From: Ustilago trichophora
Taxonomy: Eukaryota; Basidiomycota; Ustilaginomycetes; Ustilaginales; Ustilaginaceae
DNA: 64,000 bases
Assembly (NCBI GenBank): GCA_900323505.1
Contig: OOIN01000031.1
Coordinates: 1 to 64,000, forward strand
Direction: 5' to 3'
Below are positions 37,651 through 49,237 of the stretch, one piece after another (positions within the stretch are counted from its first letter, which is position 1; each line of letters begins with the position of its first letter). Made by a program: the position numbers and the translations under genes. The notes below the pieces were generated by a model. The model did no database searches. It was not told the origin of the DNA and worked only from the letters and a program-made list of their open reading frames with translations.

Positions 37651-40600
37651 ATGGGGCGCCTCACACAAGGTCATTTCGACAATGTCTTCCTCAACAAGAT
37701 CAAGCAGGCTTGCATACACGTCCTAGATCAGCTCAATGAAGCAAACGAGATCGACCAGGCTTTTGATCTGTGCCCTTCCATCTCACGCCGTAACCGTGTC
37801 ATCTTGTCCTTTCTTCGCGATGCGGACCAGGTCACTGGTGCCGCCTCGGCTTCTTCGAGCAACGCTACCGCCTCGTCCTCTACCTCTCCAGCTCTTCCAA
37901 GCTTGCGCCCTCCCACTTCCATTCGTCCATCAAGACAGGGTTCTTTGGGCACCGACAGCGTGGCAAGCCTCTCCGCACAGCGCAGGAGACGCGAAAGAGA
38001 GATGCAGTATGTTCGAGACCCCAACGACTCCAACGATGATTCCGACTCACAGGCCACCATTGGCCCTTCTTCGTCCGCCAATCATCATCTCGACCCTGCA
38101 TCGGCGCGCAACCCTTCCATGTCGCAGCCAGACTACACCTTTGAACAGTTTGTAGATCATCTTGATCCCACCGACAAACTTCTCAAGCGCAGCTTCGAGA
38201 TCATCATCAAAGAGACCGCTCGTCAGGCGCTTGCCAAGAAAAGAGATCCATCTGCATCTTCTTCTGCAACACCTTTGGCGGATCCGTCGGCCTCTCTTCG
38301 ATCTGCAATCTCATCCTCTCACCTGAATCGTCCAAGTGACATTGATCCGTACCGTTCTATATCTGGGCGCGCCTCGCGTAATATCAACATGCGTGACTCG
38401 CACACAAGGTCCGCTGCCCTTGACCATACCTATCAGCTCCTTCGCTCGCTTCGGTCCTCCAGCAACTCTCTCAACGATCACAACGAAGCACACGGCGCTT
38501 TCTCGGGCCCATCCAACGCCACGGACCGCACAGCCCGACGCACTCTCCGCGACTTCCTCCTCACCTCCACCGACGGCCTTCTCGGCTCCACTCAAGACCT
38601 GTTGGATTCCACCGCAAATCCTTCATCATTCACATCACGTGCTGCGCGTTCTTCAGCTTCCGTGCCCTCAGTGCCGAACAGAAGCATCCGTACCCTCCCC
38701 AGCCGAAATGTTGAACCATCTACCATCTCACCAGACAGCTTGATGCCACAACTTGCGCAGCGCAGATCCGCGCCTCGTCCAGCGTCAACATTGGGCATCT
38801 CTCCGCAAACCATTTCTGCTAGACTCGCTGAGGCTTCCAGGCGCAATGCCGAAGCTGCAAGAGCCATTGGTGAAGCCGAGCGTCTCAGATCCAGCCAGTT
38901 CATCCGTACCTCTATCGAGTCCTTGCGTGCCTCACTCTTCCAACTGCATATGGATCTTGCATGCACACAGCTGCAGCATGCACAACGTGACAATACCCTG
39001 ACGCAGCACGGCAGGACATCCAACATACCCGACATAGGTTCCTCCTACGCTCTCGTCATGGACACAATTGAACTCTTCGATGATACCCTCCGCCGCTTAT
39101 CCTGCCTTGTGTCCAACACGAACCGCGAAGGCGGGCCTGATCGACAAACAACAAGCACGCAGCAAAACACCGACTCGTCCCAGATGCGAACGTCCCTATG
39201 GAGAGCACGCAATCTCTTGCTCCTATCCTCCTTGGTTCGACGCCCGAATCGAAGCGAAGCCGCTCCAGACAACACCAACCGATCTGCGGCCAGCTCCGGC
39301 GACGCCGAATTGAGAGCCCACCGACACTGGCTTGCTACCATGGAAGAGTCGCATTGGTCTCGTGCCGATGCACAGCCGCCTTCCTCTGACTCTATCCGTG
39401 CCTGGCGGCGCAAGCTCGCTGCTTGGTATCATCTAGATCGTAACGCCACCCGATACCCGGATGCACCACGCTCAGCTGGCGATCGCGAAGAGACCTATGC
39501 TCGATGGCATCCAGACCTAGAGCTCCCATACGCACTCGATGACGAGATCCTGGCACCCATGACCGCTGACGCTGCCTCTGCACGCCCAGATCCCATCGCC
39601 GATCCCCGTGGCGCATGGCTTTATGCTCGCAGACATGATCCTTCTTTGGCCGACGATCTGAACCAGGACGTGGACGTGCGCGCTGCTCTTGAGGCAGGCT
39701 CGGTTGCTTCCGCCTTGCAACAACTGCTGATTGTGCGCGCCGAGGTTGAGGTTACGCAAGGAACAACAAATGGGACGGGGTTACAAAGGACTGCAGTTGA
39801 TCAAGCCCAAGCAGTGCCGGGTAATGGTGCCACAATGGAGGTTGATCCCGACGTCTCTCTGACACGAACCACCTCCCTGATCCGCCGCAACGCCGTGCGC
39901 GGGCAGCCACTCACGAACTCGGATGCATCAAGTATCCGCTCTGTGCGATCCTCTCTGTCCTTGCGACATGCTCGGGATCCATCCAGTCTCGCGAACCAGC
40001 CAGTACAGCCTGCAGCAGCCGCTTCGGACGACAACGATGCGGTGGAAGAGGACGTCGTCGAAACGTCCATCGAGATCGGCACCGTTCCTCATTCTCCTGT
40101 AAACTCTACCGTTGCTTCATCGACACAACAGCATTCCGTCGACGCCTCCGGATCCTCCCTCTTACCCCCTCCGGACCGCCCTCGCGCTGGCCGAAGCGGT
40201 TCATTCACCTTCATCACGACCCCGGCTGCCGTCTTGCGATCACGTCAACGTAGCCAGAGTCGTAGCGGACCACACATTCAGTCACCCGCACGAGCTACAG
40301 CAGATGTGGACGGAGCACTTGATGAAGACGACTCTGAAGCGGAAGAGTACATCGACCTGGACTTGGATCTCGGCATGGCGGGCGAGGACGCGTTCGACTT
40401 CAACCTAGTCGAGATCCTGCAATCCGAGTCGAGGCGCAATGCTCGCCATGGTTTGGATGACGACGCCGGGACCGGCTTTGCTGATGACTCTCCACCGCCG
40501 CGTCTACGCCGTACTAGAGATGGTGAGAGTATAGCGAGCGGCAGTGCCTCGCCTACGGGCATTCGCGTTTTTGTTTCCGGTTCAGGCGCTTCGACACCAG

Positions 40601-40872
40601 CTGAAGCTCGGCAGGCTACATTTGAGGCATATGCCCAACGAGCAAGATTGCTCGAGCGTCGTCGAAGGATGGAACGGCAGAGACAAGGTCAGGACGAGGA
40701 CGATCATGACGATGGCGAAACGCGTGTTGATGGCGGAAACGGATCTGAACAACCCTCTCCCGAAAGCAGACGACGAAGAAGGGGCAGATACATTGGCGAC
40801 TCCAGTACAGTTGCGGAAGACAATCTGGATCGACGTAACTCGCTCCCTTTCCCTCGGGCTTCAGAACGCTGA
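37651..40872 (+). CDS. Large Ser/Arg-rich protein, function unknown
   Basis: 1073 residues from the ATG at 37651 (context gccATGg); 25 more codons upstream are open but unlikely to be used. Only a few segments look folded. One is the N-terminal helix bundle (MGRLTQGHFDNVFLNKIKQACIHVLDQLNEANEIDQAFDL). A helical segment near 380-450 and a region around 560-660 (HRHWLATMEESHWSRA...RAWRRKLAAWYHL...EETYARWHPDLELPY) also look structured. The rest is Ser/Arg/Asp-rich and probably disordered, with acidic patches near 900 (DEDDSEAEEYIDLDLDLG) and a basic C-terminus (RRRRGRY). No signal peptide or membrane segment is seen. I do not recognise the family. The frame is uninterrupted and the codon use resembles its neighbours. 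Confidence 0.8.
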   Translation: MGRLTQGHFDNVFLNKIKQACIHVLDQLNEANEIDQAFDLCPSISRRNRVILSFLRDADQVTGAASASSSNATASSSTSPALPSLRPPTSIRPSRQGSLGTDSVASLSAQRRRREREMQYVRDPNDSNDDSDSQATIGPSSSANHHLDPASARNPSMSQPDYTFEQFVDHLDPTDKLLKRSFEIIIKETARQALAKKRDPSASSSATPLADPSASLRSAISSSHLNRPSDIDPYRSISGRASRNINMRDSHTRSAALDHTYQLLRSLRSSSNSLNDHNEAHGAFSGPSNATDRTARRTLRDFLLTSTDGLLGSTQDLLDSTANPSSFTSRAARSSASVPSVPNRSIRTLPSRNVEPSTISPDSLMPQLAQRRSAPRPASTLGISPQTISARLAEASRRNAEAARAIGEAERLRSSQFIRTSIESLRASLFQLHMDLACTQLQHAQRDNTLTQHGRTSNIPDIGSSYALVMDTIELFDDTLRRLSCLVSNTNREGGPDRQTTSTQQNTDSSQMRTSLWRARNLLLLSSLVRRPNRSEAAPDNTNRSAASSGDAELRAHRHWLATMEESHWSRADAQPPSSDSIRAWRRKLAAWYHLDRNATRYPDAPRSAGDREETYARWHPDLELPYALDDEILAPMTADAASARPDPIADPRGAWLYARRHDPSLADDLNQDVDVRAALEAGSVASALQQLLIVRAEVEVTQGTTNGTGLQRTAVDQAQAVPGNGATMEVDPDVSLTRTTSLIRRNAVRGQPLTNSDASSIRSVRSSLSLRHARDPSSLANQPVQPAAAASDDNDAVEEDVVETSIEIGTVPHSPVNSTVASSTQQHSVDASGSSLLPPPDRPRAGRSGSFTFITTPAAVLRSRQRSQSRSGPHIQSPARATADVDGALDEDDSEAEEYIDLDLDLGMAGEDAFDFNLVEILQSESRRNARHGLDDDAGTGFADDSPPPRLRRTRDGESIASGSASPTGIRVFVSGSGASTPAEARQATFEAYAQRARLLERRRRMERQRQGQDEDDHDDGETRVDGGNGSEQPSPESRRRRRGRYIGDSSTVAEDNLDRRNSLPFPRASER

Positions 40873-41126
40873 ACACTCACTCGGTATCAGATCCCTGTAT
40901 CGGCTCACAAAACCTCTGGCTCAGTTTGGATTTGTATTCTAACAACCGCATATCCGTATTCTGCAAGGCTACAATATGTAACTTGTCCCTCGCAGCACAA
41001 ATTTCAAAACAATTTCAAGGCCTGAATTTGATTGGCGATTTTTTATTTTCATCATTTTCACAGCGACATATGGAAAGAACGAGCCGATGTTGATGATGCA
41101 AGACGAGGATGGAATTGAACGAGTAC

Positions 41127-41858
41127 TCAATCGAATCGAACGTACTGTTGCGAGTTGTCACTAGTGAAGTGGACCGCATTGACGCCGTTGCCCTGTGGGT
41201 GAAGGTCGGCCTTGAAGTATTCGGGGATCTGGCCGTCGTACACATACCCTGTCTCGTTCCTGACTGGGAAGTAAGTGAGCACTGCACCACCAATACCTTC
41301 TTGCAGACGGAACCACTGTTTTGAGTCGGCATCGTTGCACCCGTCCAGCTTGAATGTGCCAGCTTCTCCGTTGGTGGAATCTTGAGGAGAAGCTGCGAGA
41401 CACCTGGTCTGGGAAGCCTGATTGGTGGAGGTGACATTGGTCACAACGCGCCCCCAAAACTCGAGTGGGGCGCCCATGCTGCCTCCCTTGTTTCGGGAGT
41501 AGGCTTGAGTGAAGCCTTGGTAGTTGCATGTCTGGAAGTCAAATTCATTTGCGCCTTGCTCGCCGCTAGTGGGGGCAATGGCGGTGAGAAGCTGGGTATT
41601 GGTGGCATCGGGAATGACGGAGAGGTAGGCGGTGGTCGAGTCGTTGTATGAGCGTAGTTGAAGTTTCTGAGGTTCTTGCAGGGCAAAGTCGCCGCAGGTA
41701 GAAGCCGAAGTGGATGCAACGGGAAGAGAGTCGTCGTGCAAGACTTGTCGTCGAACCATGCGCGAGACAAAGAGAGGCTCGGAAGGTGTAGGAAAGGCGA
41801 GGGCCGAAGTGGTGAATGCGGTACAGACAAGAGCGCTGAAAGTGAGGATAGACTTCAT
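41127..41858 (-). CDS. Secreted protein, weakly ricin-B-lectin-like
   Basis: 243 residues from the ATG at 41858. Residues 1-21 (MKSILTFSALVCTAFTTSALA) form a clear signal peptide, with cleavage likely near residue 20. A dibasic VRRQ follows at about 35. The mature part has Cys pairs, several N-glycosylation sequons (NDS, NVT, NET) and a segment CLAASPQDS...GTFKLDGCNDADSKQWFRL that recalls the QxW repeats of beta-trefoil lectins. It could be a cell-wall or host-interface protein. A carbohydrate-binding role is inference, and I cannot name a family with certainty. Confidence 0.75.
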   Translation of the reverse strand: MKSILTFSALVCTAFTTSALAFPTPSEPLFVSRMVRRQVLHDDSLPVASTSASTCGDFALQEPQKLQLRSYNDSTTAYLSVIPDATNTQLLTAIAPTSGEQGANEFDFQTCNYQGFTQAYSRNKGGSMGAPLEFWGRVVTNVTSTNQASQTRCLAASPQDSTNGEAGTFKLDGCNDADSKQWFRLQEGIGGAVLTYFPVRNETGYVYDGQIPEYFKADLHPQGNGVNAVHFTSDNSQQYVRFD

Positions 41859-42637
41859 GGTGGATGTTTGGCTAATCGTGGATGTGTGGTGGCGTGTAGA
41901 AGCAAGGTAGTGGTGAGGAAGCAACGGAAGATTTTGATGGACAGGCTACTACTGCCTTATGTATGAGACTGAACAAATGAGTTGTAGACAGGGTCCAAGC
42001 ATTTCCAAGTCAACACAGAAGCAGCCAGCCCAGAGGAAACTTTACATGCAGGTGCACGATGACAGTAACGACGCTTGGAGACCATGCTCTGCAGGCGAGG
42101 AGTTGACGGAATGAGGGGGGCATCAATTCTGCATCTACGGTACTGTGGAAAAGGCTGAATTCTACTCAGATGTCGGTTAGCGCATAAGGGGAAAAAAAGC
42201 GACAGCAAAGCAAGGTGACGGAAATTTATGCGCCAAGCCATGCCATAGACGAGGATCCGCAGTTGAGCGTCCTCGCTTGCGGACTGCCTTTCTTTCGACA
42301 CAGCGCACATCATGGCCTTCTGGGTTTAACCTCTTGGTATCAGTGCAAATCTCTTCATCATATGGAAAATCCTACACACATCGAAGTCGGGGAGCTAGAA
42401 TTGAAGCTGGATAAACGTTGGCTGATGGTTGCTGAGTGACGCGAGCTTGAGTGTTGCTGTGCTGGCATTTTTAGACCAAGAATAAAAAATAAAGTGAAAA
42501 TCAAAGTCGAGGAGAAGCATGTCCCTGTGCATCTCGTCGACGCCTTTTGACCCCGCAGTCGTTGTAGGATCTCCGCGGCCGCTCCACATTGACATCCCGG
42601 CCGTAATCGGTTGAACCCGAACCCATCGTCCATATGC
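41859..42637. other. Intergenic region, nothing clear
   Basis: About 780 bases upstream of the secreted-protein gene and downstream of the next minus-strand gene. Small ORFs are present but none is protein-like. No repeat of note. Confidence 0.5.
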
Positions 42638-42961
42638 TCAAAGCCTACATGGATTTCCGGTCTGCTGTGCCAGTAACCGGTCCTCTTGCAACTCCCTGTA
42701 CCGTTTTACGGCTTCGGCGTCCATCACCATATCCTCGAGCACCTCGTTTACAAATTCCATAATTTTGACGTAGCGCTTGAGTTCCTGCTCGATCCCAACC
42801 ATGCGAAGCGGATCGAAGATCATGGCGACTTCGTTCTCCAGGACAACGATGCAGTCAAAGACGTCTTGCACAGTAGTCTCGCATTTAATCTCGTACTGCC
42901 ACAGAGCCTCTTTTGCTTTCTGCAGGTAGTCGTCCTTTGCCAGAGAGCCTGTCTTTGGCAT
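42638..42961 (-). CDS. Small helical protein, function unknown
   Basis: 107 residues from the ATG at 42961 (MPKTGSLAKDDYL). The sequence is almost entirely amphipathic helix (DYLQKAKEALWQYEIKCETTVQDVF, IEQELKRYVKIMEFVNEVLEDMVMDAEAVKRYRELQEDRL), with no membrane segment or signal. The open frame reaches further upstream to 43171, but that part looks like leader. It could be a small subunit of a larger complex, for example a kinetochore or trafficking adaptor, but nothing in the sequence settles this. Confidence 0.65.
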   Translation of the reverse strand: MPKTGSLAKDDYLQKAKEALWQYEIKCETTVQDVFDCIVVLENEVAMIFDPLRMVGIEQELKRYVKIMEFVNEVLEDMVMDAEAVKRYRELQEDRLLAQQTGNPCRL

Positions 42962-43394
42962 CGTGCTGGCGGGCAAAGTTATATTAGAGTGAATCCTTGA
43001 GAGAAGAAGTTGTGTGGGTCTAGGTCGACTTCCTCTCCTATCAGCAAGGCACTTCGAAACGCTGCTTATATGTTCTTGTCGACGCCAAACCATAACAGCG
43101 TTGTTGTGGAGCTCATTGCCTGCTGTATGGAGGCGACTGCAGTCGCACCGGACAAAGGCGTTCCGAAGCAACGATTGTATGGAAGAAGGCTTAAGCGGGT
43201 GGAAGCGACACCTGCTCTAGCGCGAACATGCTTTGTGTGGACTTGTCGATTGCCAGCCTCTAGGCTTCCGGCAAGTAGTTGCCAAGATTCCAAGCGTAAA
43301 TGCTCTTTCCAACTGCCATTCCGCATGCTTTGTTGCATTTCCGCACACACACACAAGGGCAAGATCTATGTTACATTTTTTCGAGAAAGTCGGC
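42962..43394. other. Intergenic region, nothing clear
   Basis: About 430 bases between two minus-strand genes. Contains a short (CA)n stretch near 43345. No supported gene. Confidence 0.45.
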
Positions 43395-44651
43395 TCAATC
43401 CTGGCCATTGACGCCAATGATAACCTCCCACAGCTCGTCCTCGGCGAACAAAAGCTGTCTGTACTGGCCCGAGCTTGTCTTGCCGGCCCAGCAGAAGTTG
43501 GCGACACCCTTGCCGCCAGGGAGGACGAATTTTCCAATGAGCTTGCCGCTTCCATCATCTTGTGGCTTATAGACATGGACACCGTTACCATGACCTGCCC
43601 AGACGTTGCCCTCGGTGTCGACGTGGATACCGTCAGGCACTCCGCTGGTGGAATGAGCAAACTCTCGTCGTGACTCTACATCGACTGCCGGCAAGCCATC
43701 TTCAGAGGCCGAGTCAGGGAGGACTTTGTAAGAGTAAAGGAGAGAAGGACCGTTGTCGTCGACGTAAAAGTCACCCATTGAATCGTTGCGATGGAAGCGG
43801 AAGCGGCCGGTGTCGGACGTAATGAGCAGACCAGAGCCGTCGTTGGCGGGAGAGGCAACGAAGGTGACACCGTTGGGTTTGACGTAGTTTGAGGCGTCGA
43901 GAAGCTTGACTTGCTGAGTCTTGGGGTTCCAAACGTAGATACCGTTGGGGGCGTACTGTTTCTGATGCGACTTGAACGACTGCTCGACACCGTAGTCTGG
44001 GTCAGTGAAGAAGACGCAGCCGGTAGTCGGATGCTTAACAGTGTCGTTGAGACTGGAGAATGGCTTGCCCTCAAAGTGTGTGAGGGCTGACTTTGTTGTG
44101 TGGTCATTGACGTTGTGGATCACCAGGGTAGAGGAGACATTGCGGGAGTCGAGGCCCTGCTCACACCAAAGGAGGCTATCTTGATCCCAGTTGGTGGCGC
44201 CGTTGGGCATAGCAAGGTGCTCGGGAAGATCCTCAATAATCTCGAGTGCGGACCAGAGCTTTTCATGCTGCTCAGGAGAGAGCTCTGGCAGAAGGCCTTG
44301 TTGCGAGCTTTGATTGTTGCTTGCTGGTGGGATCTGGGCCAATGGTACGCCGACAATGAGGGCGCGTTGGCCATGCTGAGCGTCGGGAAGACGGTTGGAA
44401 GAAATGTAGACTTTGTCATGCTTGGGCAGGTAGATGCCGGCCTCGTGGAAGGTCTGTTGTCCTTTGCTGTCGACGAGCAACTTGCGCATGCCAGCCGAAC
44501 TGCCAACGAGACGATCAAAGTCGGCGTCGAGGCTGACGATGCCGAGCTGCTCCTTGGAATGGTCTGTCGCCATGTTGGTTGGCGTCGTGTGGCTTTCGAA
44601 GAAGTTGTGTGTACGATAGACTCGATGGTATAGAGGAAGGACAGACGACAT
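43395..44651 (-). CDS. SMP-30/gluconolactonase-type lactonase
   Basis: 418 residues from the ATG at 44651, or 392 from the better-placed ATG at 44573 (MATDHSKEQLG). Six-bladed propeller lactonases of this family hydrolyse sugar or other lactones with a bound Ca2+. Visible propeller signatures are AMPNGATNWDQDSLLWCEQG, the core SSLNDTVKHPTTGCVFFTDPDYG (the Asn-Asp pair contributes to the metal site), PNGIYVWNP, KPNGVTFVASPANDGSGLLITSD and VPDGIHVDTEGNVWAGHGNGVHVY. Similar fungal enzymes include the Fusarium lactonohydrolase. No convincing signal peptide is seen, so it may be intracellular. The exact lactone is unknown. Confidence 0.87.
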   Translation of the reverse strand: MSSVLPLYHRVYRTHNFFESHTTPTNMATDHSKEQLGIVSLDADFDRLVGSSAGMRKLLVDSKGQQTFHEAGIYLPKHDKVYISSNRLPDAQHGQRALIVGVPLAQIPPASNNQSSQQGLLPELSPEQHEKLWSALEIIEDLPEHLAMPNGATNWDQDSLLWCEQGLDSRNVSSTLVIHNVNDHTTKSALTHFEGKPFSSLNDTVKHPTTGCVFFTDPDYGVEQSFKSHQKQYAPNGIYVWNPKTQQVKLLDASNYVKPNGVTFVASPANDGSGLLITSDTGRFRFHRNDSMGDFYVDDNGPSLLYSYKVLPDSASEDGLPAVDVESRREFAHSTSGVPDGIHVDTEGNVWAGHGNGVHVYKPQDDGSGKLIGKFVLPGGKGVANFCWAGKTSSGQYRQLLFAEDELWEVIIGVNGQD

Positions 44652-46801
44652 CTAGATGAACGGCAAGTCTGGACAGAACAAGAAGATCAGAAGCAGATAG
44701 AAGGGCCAGGATGTTGCGGGCCGGACCTAAAAATAAAAAAAGGGGGGCGAAAGCAATCAAGTGGAGTGGGCACGGACCGCGAGCGTGAGCGTGAGCGTGA
44801 GCGGGATGAAGAGCCGCAAAGATTGATGGCAGCTAAGAAGAGGCGTAGCATAAGGCGCTTCGATGCAGCTGTGGAGAGGAGAGCTGTGCTGATGCTCGTC
44901 AAGACACATGTGCATGATCTCTAGACATGGCATGCATGCTAGGGCGAGCAAGGCAAAAGGAGGAGGTGTCAGCCGACGGTACGAGGTGGAGCTGAAGCGC
45001 GAGACTGTGCGAAATCAGTGTGGACCTGGGCAAGAGCACCGGAAGCAGAGCGGACCGTGTTGCAGCTTTACTATGCGATTCAACGGAGGTGCGGACCGGT
45101 CAAGCTTGCAAAATAAATAAATAAATAACTAAATAAAATAAAGAAGAATAAGCAAGGATGCCGCGTGGAAGCACACTTTGGCGAAGCAAGTGTGCATTAA
45201 CTTGAAAAGTTTCCGAGAGAGCGATTGGCTTTAGAGCAGAGTGCGGCGTGACACTCTGATCAAACACTGTGCTTTTCTGTATATCCCCGTCGGGACCGTT
45301 GGCAAGACCAGCTGAGTTGATTTGCTTTCATGCTGATCGTTTTGTATTCCATTGCCTGCTTTCAAACGTGGTGTAGAAGCGATTGCGGACCGCTTCTTGC
45401 TTGTTTCCCCACCCTCCGTAATCGAGTTCAGCCTGGCCGTGTAATTTGGGCAAACGATCCAGGATCGAGTGGGGCTCCACGCCATTGCCTAGCTGTACCA
45501 CAGATATGTCGAGAGTCAACACAGCGTCGACAGTGGTGTTGGACGGACGCTTGTCACACGGCCAGTCCCGTCAAGATCCGTCAATTGGTGACCTGAGAAG
45601 TGAGGTTTTGTTACATGTTTCTCAGATCAGTCTCAAAATTGGCCGAGTCTGGCACGCATGAAGAGAAGGAGTCGCGGTCCTGGATTGCAATTTTTAATTT
45701 TTATTTTTCCCACTTCTACTTCCACTTCCACTTGTGTACTGTACTTGCACGCGCCGCTGCACACGCCATGTCCCTGCCTCCACTGTCCGGCAGCGCAGCC
45801 GCGGCGAAACAGCGACGGCATTCGCGTCTCGAATACAGTTGCCACCGGTCCGCCATTCCAGACTCTGTTTGTGGCACGATTCGATTTCCTTTAATGCTTG
45901 TCCATTCCCTATCGGGACACAGACACTCACGTTGCTGTACAACTCAATTCGTCATGAGTCGTGATTGGCCATCATCGACAGTGTCGTGTTCTCTTCAATG
46001 TCGATGCATCTGTGCTCCCTGCAAAGATCGTACCGTTCAGCTCCGACGCCCCACAACATGATGTTTGTATTGTACAGACTTGTGCACAGTACAGAAGGCG
46101 ATGCTTCTTGCTGTTACCCCGCAGATTTCGATACAGTGTGTACAGTACAGACCAAGTACAGCATCCACACCTTGATTCTCACACGCTCCTCCATCGCATT
46201 GTCAATCCCACATCCGCTTTCCTGCATAGCCTCGCTTGCTCCAACCAATTCTTTTTCTCTCCGCGCAATCGCTTCTGCCCCACAACGGTCGGTCAACCCT
46301 TTTCTCCGCGATCCAGAACAATTGTATCCTGAATCCTTGCTGTCGTTGCTTAACTGTGCTTAAACTACCTATCCATCCGCAACCCTGCACCACACCACTC
46401 AATTTGCCAATACATCCGGCCCGGCGAGCCGTTTCCCTTCTACCATCAATCCTAGATGTCGTTCGGCCTCCGTCCCTGTTCCTGACTCTGTCAATTGCGA
46501 CAGCCCCGGAAACATCCCTTCTCGCAGCCTGCCGCCACGTTTTGTTTTCTTTCCACTACTTCCCATGCCCACTAGTGGGCCCCTCTTCATCTCGCCCCGC
46601 AGCCAAACTCAACGCAAACCTTGTCCTCCTCAGCCCCTCTTGTGTCGAGCATGACACCGCACACCCACCCTCACCCTCCCTGAACACAAAGCTCCCCACA
46701 TTTTGACCCTTTGTGTATAAGACCTCCCTTCCTCCAGAGCATCTTCAGCCTTCCTCCATCCACCATCATCTTCTTCTTCCCTCCTCTACACCTCCAACAC
46801 A
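44652..46801. other. Long intergenic region upstream of the sugar transporter
   Basis: About 2.1 kb without a convincing gene. It contains a GAGCGT minisatellite (44779-44803), AAAT repeats (45111-45140), several TGTAC motifs (45736, 46140) and a strongly C/T-rich stretch (46200-46800) that is probably the promoter and leader of the transporter. The open frames there are low-complexity and I reject them as genes. Confidence 0.55.
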
Positions 46802-48482
46802 ATGGCTTACGGTCACGACTTTTCCCCTCGCCGCATCCACAATGACTACTTCGGTGTCGACATTGGCCTCCGCGGCAACTGGTTGCTCACTGTCATTACC
46901 GCCAGTTGTGCCGCCGGCTTCTCTCTGGTAGGATATGGTAAGTGCCGTCAAAGACTCTTTGTCAAGCAACGTGCAATCAAGCTGATTAAATGGTTCATGT
47001 CCAACAGATAATGGAGTTATGGGAGGCCTCATCGGCTTGGGAGAATTCAACAAGACCTTCAACAATCCCGACGCCAACACCATCGGCAACATTGTTTCGC
47101 TCTACGAAATCGGCTGCTTCATCGGCGCCCTTTCTACCTTCGTCATTGGTGACTTCCTTGGGCGAAGACGCACCATCCTCATCAGCTCCCTCTTCATGAT
47201 CGCAGGTGCTATCATCCAGGCCGCCTGCTCTTCCGTTGGCATCATGATCCTCGGCCGCATCATTTCTGGTCTCGGAATGGGAGCAATCAACTCGACAGTG
47301 CCAATTCTCCAAGCCGAAACTTCGCCGGCCATCTCGCGTGGTCAGCTCGTTGCCCTGGATCTCACTGTGCTGAACATTGGAATCGTCGTCTCATACTGGG
47401 TTGACTACGCTTTCGGTTTCTCTGGTCTGACTGGCAGCAAGATCTGGAGAATTCCCATCGCTCTTCAGTGCGTTTTCATTGCTATCCTCATGGTCTGCAC
47501 CCTCATCATTCCCGAGACTCCCCGTTGGCTCGCATCCAAGGGTCGCGAGGCTGAGGCCATCGCTGTTCTCGAGCGTCTCCACAACGCCTCTATCGACTCG
47601 CCTGAAGTGCAGAAGTCCTTCGCTGGTATCCAGCAGGCACTTGAGCACGAGCGCGCCGCTTCCAACACTGGCTGGAACGCACTCTTTGCCTCGGACCGAA
47701 TCCAGACCCGCAAGCGTCTCTTCCTTGCCTGCTTCATTCAGGCCGCTCAACAACTCTCTGGAATCAACGCTCTGATCTACTACAGTGGAACCCTCTTCTC
47801 CCAATCGATTGGTCTCGACGAGCACAAGTCGGCTCTCCTCGCCGGAGGTCTCAACATGTGCCTTATCCTCGGCTCCACCATCTCTATCTTCCTCATCGAC
47901 CGAGTCGGCCGTAAGAAGCTTCTGATTCCCTGCATTGCTGGTATGTCGGCCGTCATGTGCGTCCAGACCGGCCTGGTCAAGAAGACCCAGGAGGGAGGTG
48001 GAGCCATTTACGGTCGAGCTGCTTCCGCCATGCTTTTCGTCTTCGAATTCTTCTTCTCCCTCGGATTCCAGGCCACCGTCTGGCTCATCCCATCTGAAGT
48101 CCTCCCTCTTCTCATCAGGACAAAGGGTTCCGCTCTCTCCACCGCCAGCAACTGGATCTTCAACTTCGCAGTAGTAAAGTTCACTCCGTCAGCCCTTGAG
48201 AACATCAAGTGGAAGACCTACATCATCTTTGCCATCCTCAATGCCTGCTGGGTGCCCGTCATTTACTTCATGCTACCCGAGACCAAGGGACGAAACCTCG
48301 AGGAGATTGACGAGCTCTTTACCACCGATGGATGGCACATTGACACTGCCCACGCCGCGGCCGACACCAAGGCTGCTGCTCACCGCACCAACGATGTCGA
48401 GTACGCTGATGTCGACACTGGCTCCAACAAGGGCAGCCACAAGGAGGAGGGAATTGTTACTTCCACCCTCGACTCCAAGTAG
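46802..48482 (+). CDS. Sugar porter (hexose transporter), major facilitator superfamily
   Basis: Exon 1 is 46802-46937, the intron 46938-47007 (70 nt, GTAAGT...CCAACAG) and exon 2 47008-48482, giving 536 residues. Splicing restores GYDNGVMGGL, the hallmark end of helix 1. Other sugar-porter signatures are GDFLGRRR (about 93-100), PETPRWLASKGR before the central loop, QQLSGINALIYYSGTLF in helix 7 (QLSGIN contacts the hexose), DRVGRKKL, and PETKGRNLEEIDELF after helix 12. It is a 12-helix plasma-membrane proton-sugar symporter or facilitator. C-rich codon use suggests high expression. The exact sugar cannot be told. The unusually long 5' region may hold carbon-source control. Confidence 0.95.
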
Positions 48483-49237
48483 ACTTTTGCACTCCTAGCT
48501 GATAGATAGGCTTCAACTGATACGATACCCAACGCTCTCGCTCAACCTCATCCTGCTATGGTCTCCTGAATGCGCTCATCACGCATCGCACATGCTTTAC
48601 TCTGTACAGTACGCATTGTCCAGTGTTTGAAAAGAAATCAAATAAATCAGAAAAACAAATTGTGGACGGGCGTGATCTCCATGGTGCAATGAATTGACCC
48701 TCGACCGAAGCATAATCAACAACTCTACGGTACGGATGCAAGCAACGATCACAGCTCCAGATAAAGGAATCCATTTCCTTGTAGTGTTCAGCAAGCAGCT
48801 GTAATGGAAGTGGATTTGGAGTAAAGATTGAACGACAGGCACGTACACTTCTTGAGATCCTACGGTGTCACTGCAACTGCAACTTTACACAGAGCTCTAG
48901 ACGCAAATGGTTGGATCATCCTAGACGGTGACTTGTTGCAAAGAATACGACAATCTTGAGAATCGACGACAGTCTTTGTATGCCACAGGACACACGTCCA
49001 TGGTCGTCTAGAACTGCAGGAACTGCAAACTCGAGATAAAGTTTTCCTGAACAGTGAACGAGAGCATTGACGGCGCAAAGTTACCTGCTTGCTTGCTTGA
49101 GATGTGCATTCTCATGGACGATGTCCCTTTGCTCGTTGGACTGCCTGGCTCAGTGAATCTGAAAAGATTCTCCTCGAATGGTAGATTGGAGTTTTGCATC
49201 CACCCATCGGCTATCTGTGTTGTATCAATCACGCTTT
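48483..49237. other. Intergenic region, nothing clear
   Basis: About 750 bases; the first part is the transporter 3' region. A CTGTACAGTAC motif lies at 48602. No supported gene. Confidence 0.5.

Noticed and set aside
44652..46801. Several 100-150-codon frames upstream of the sugar transporter
   Set aside because: They are low-complexity translations of C/T-rich DNA with no conserved motifs and overlap each other in all frames.
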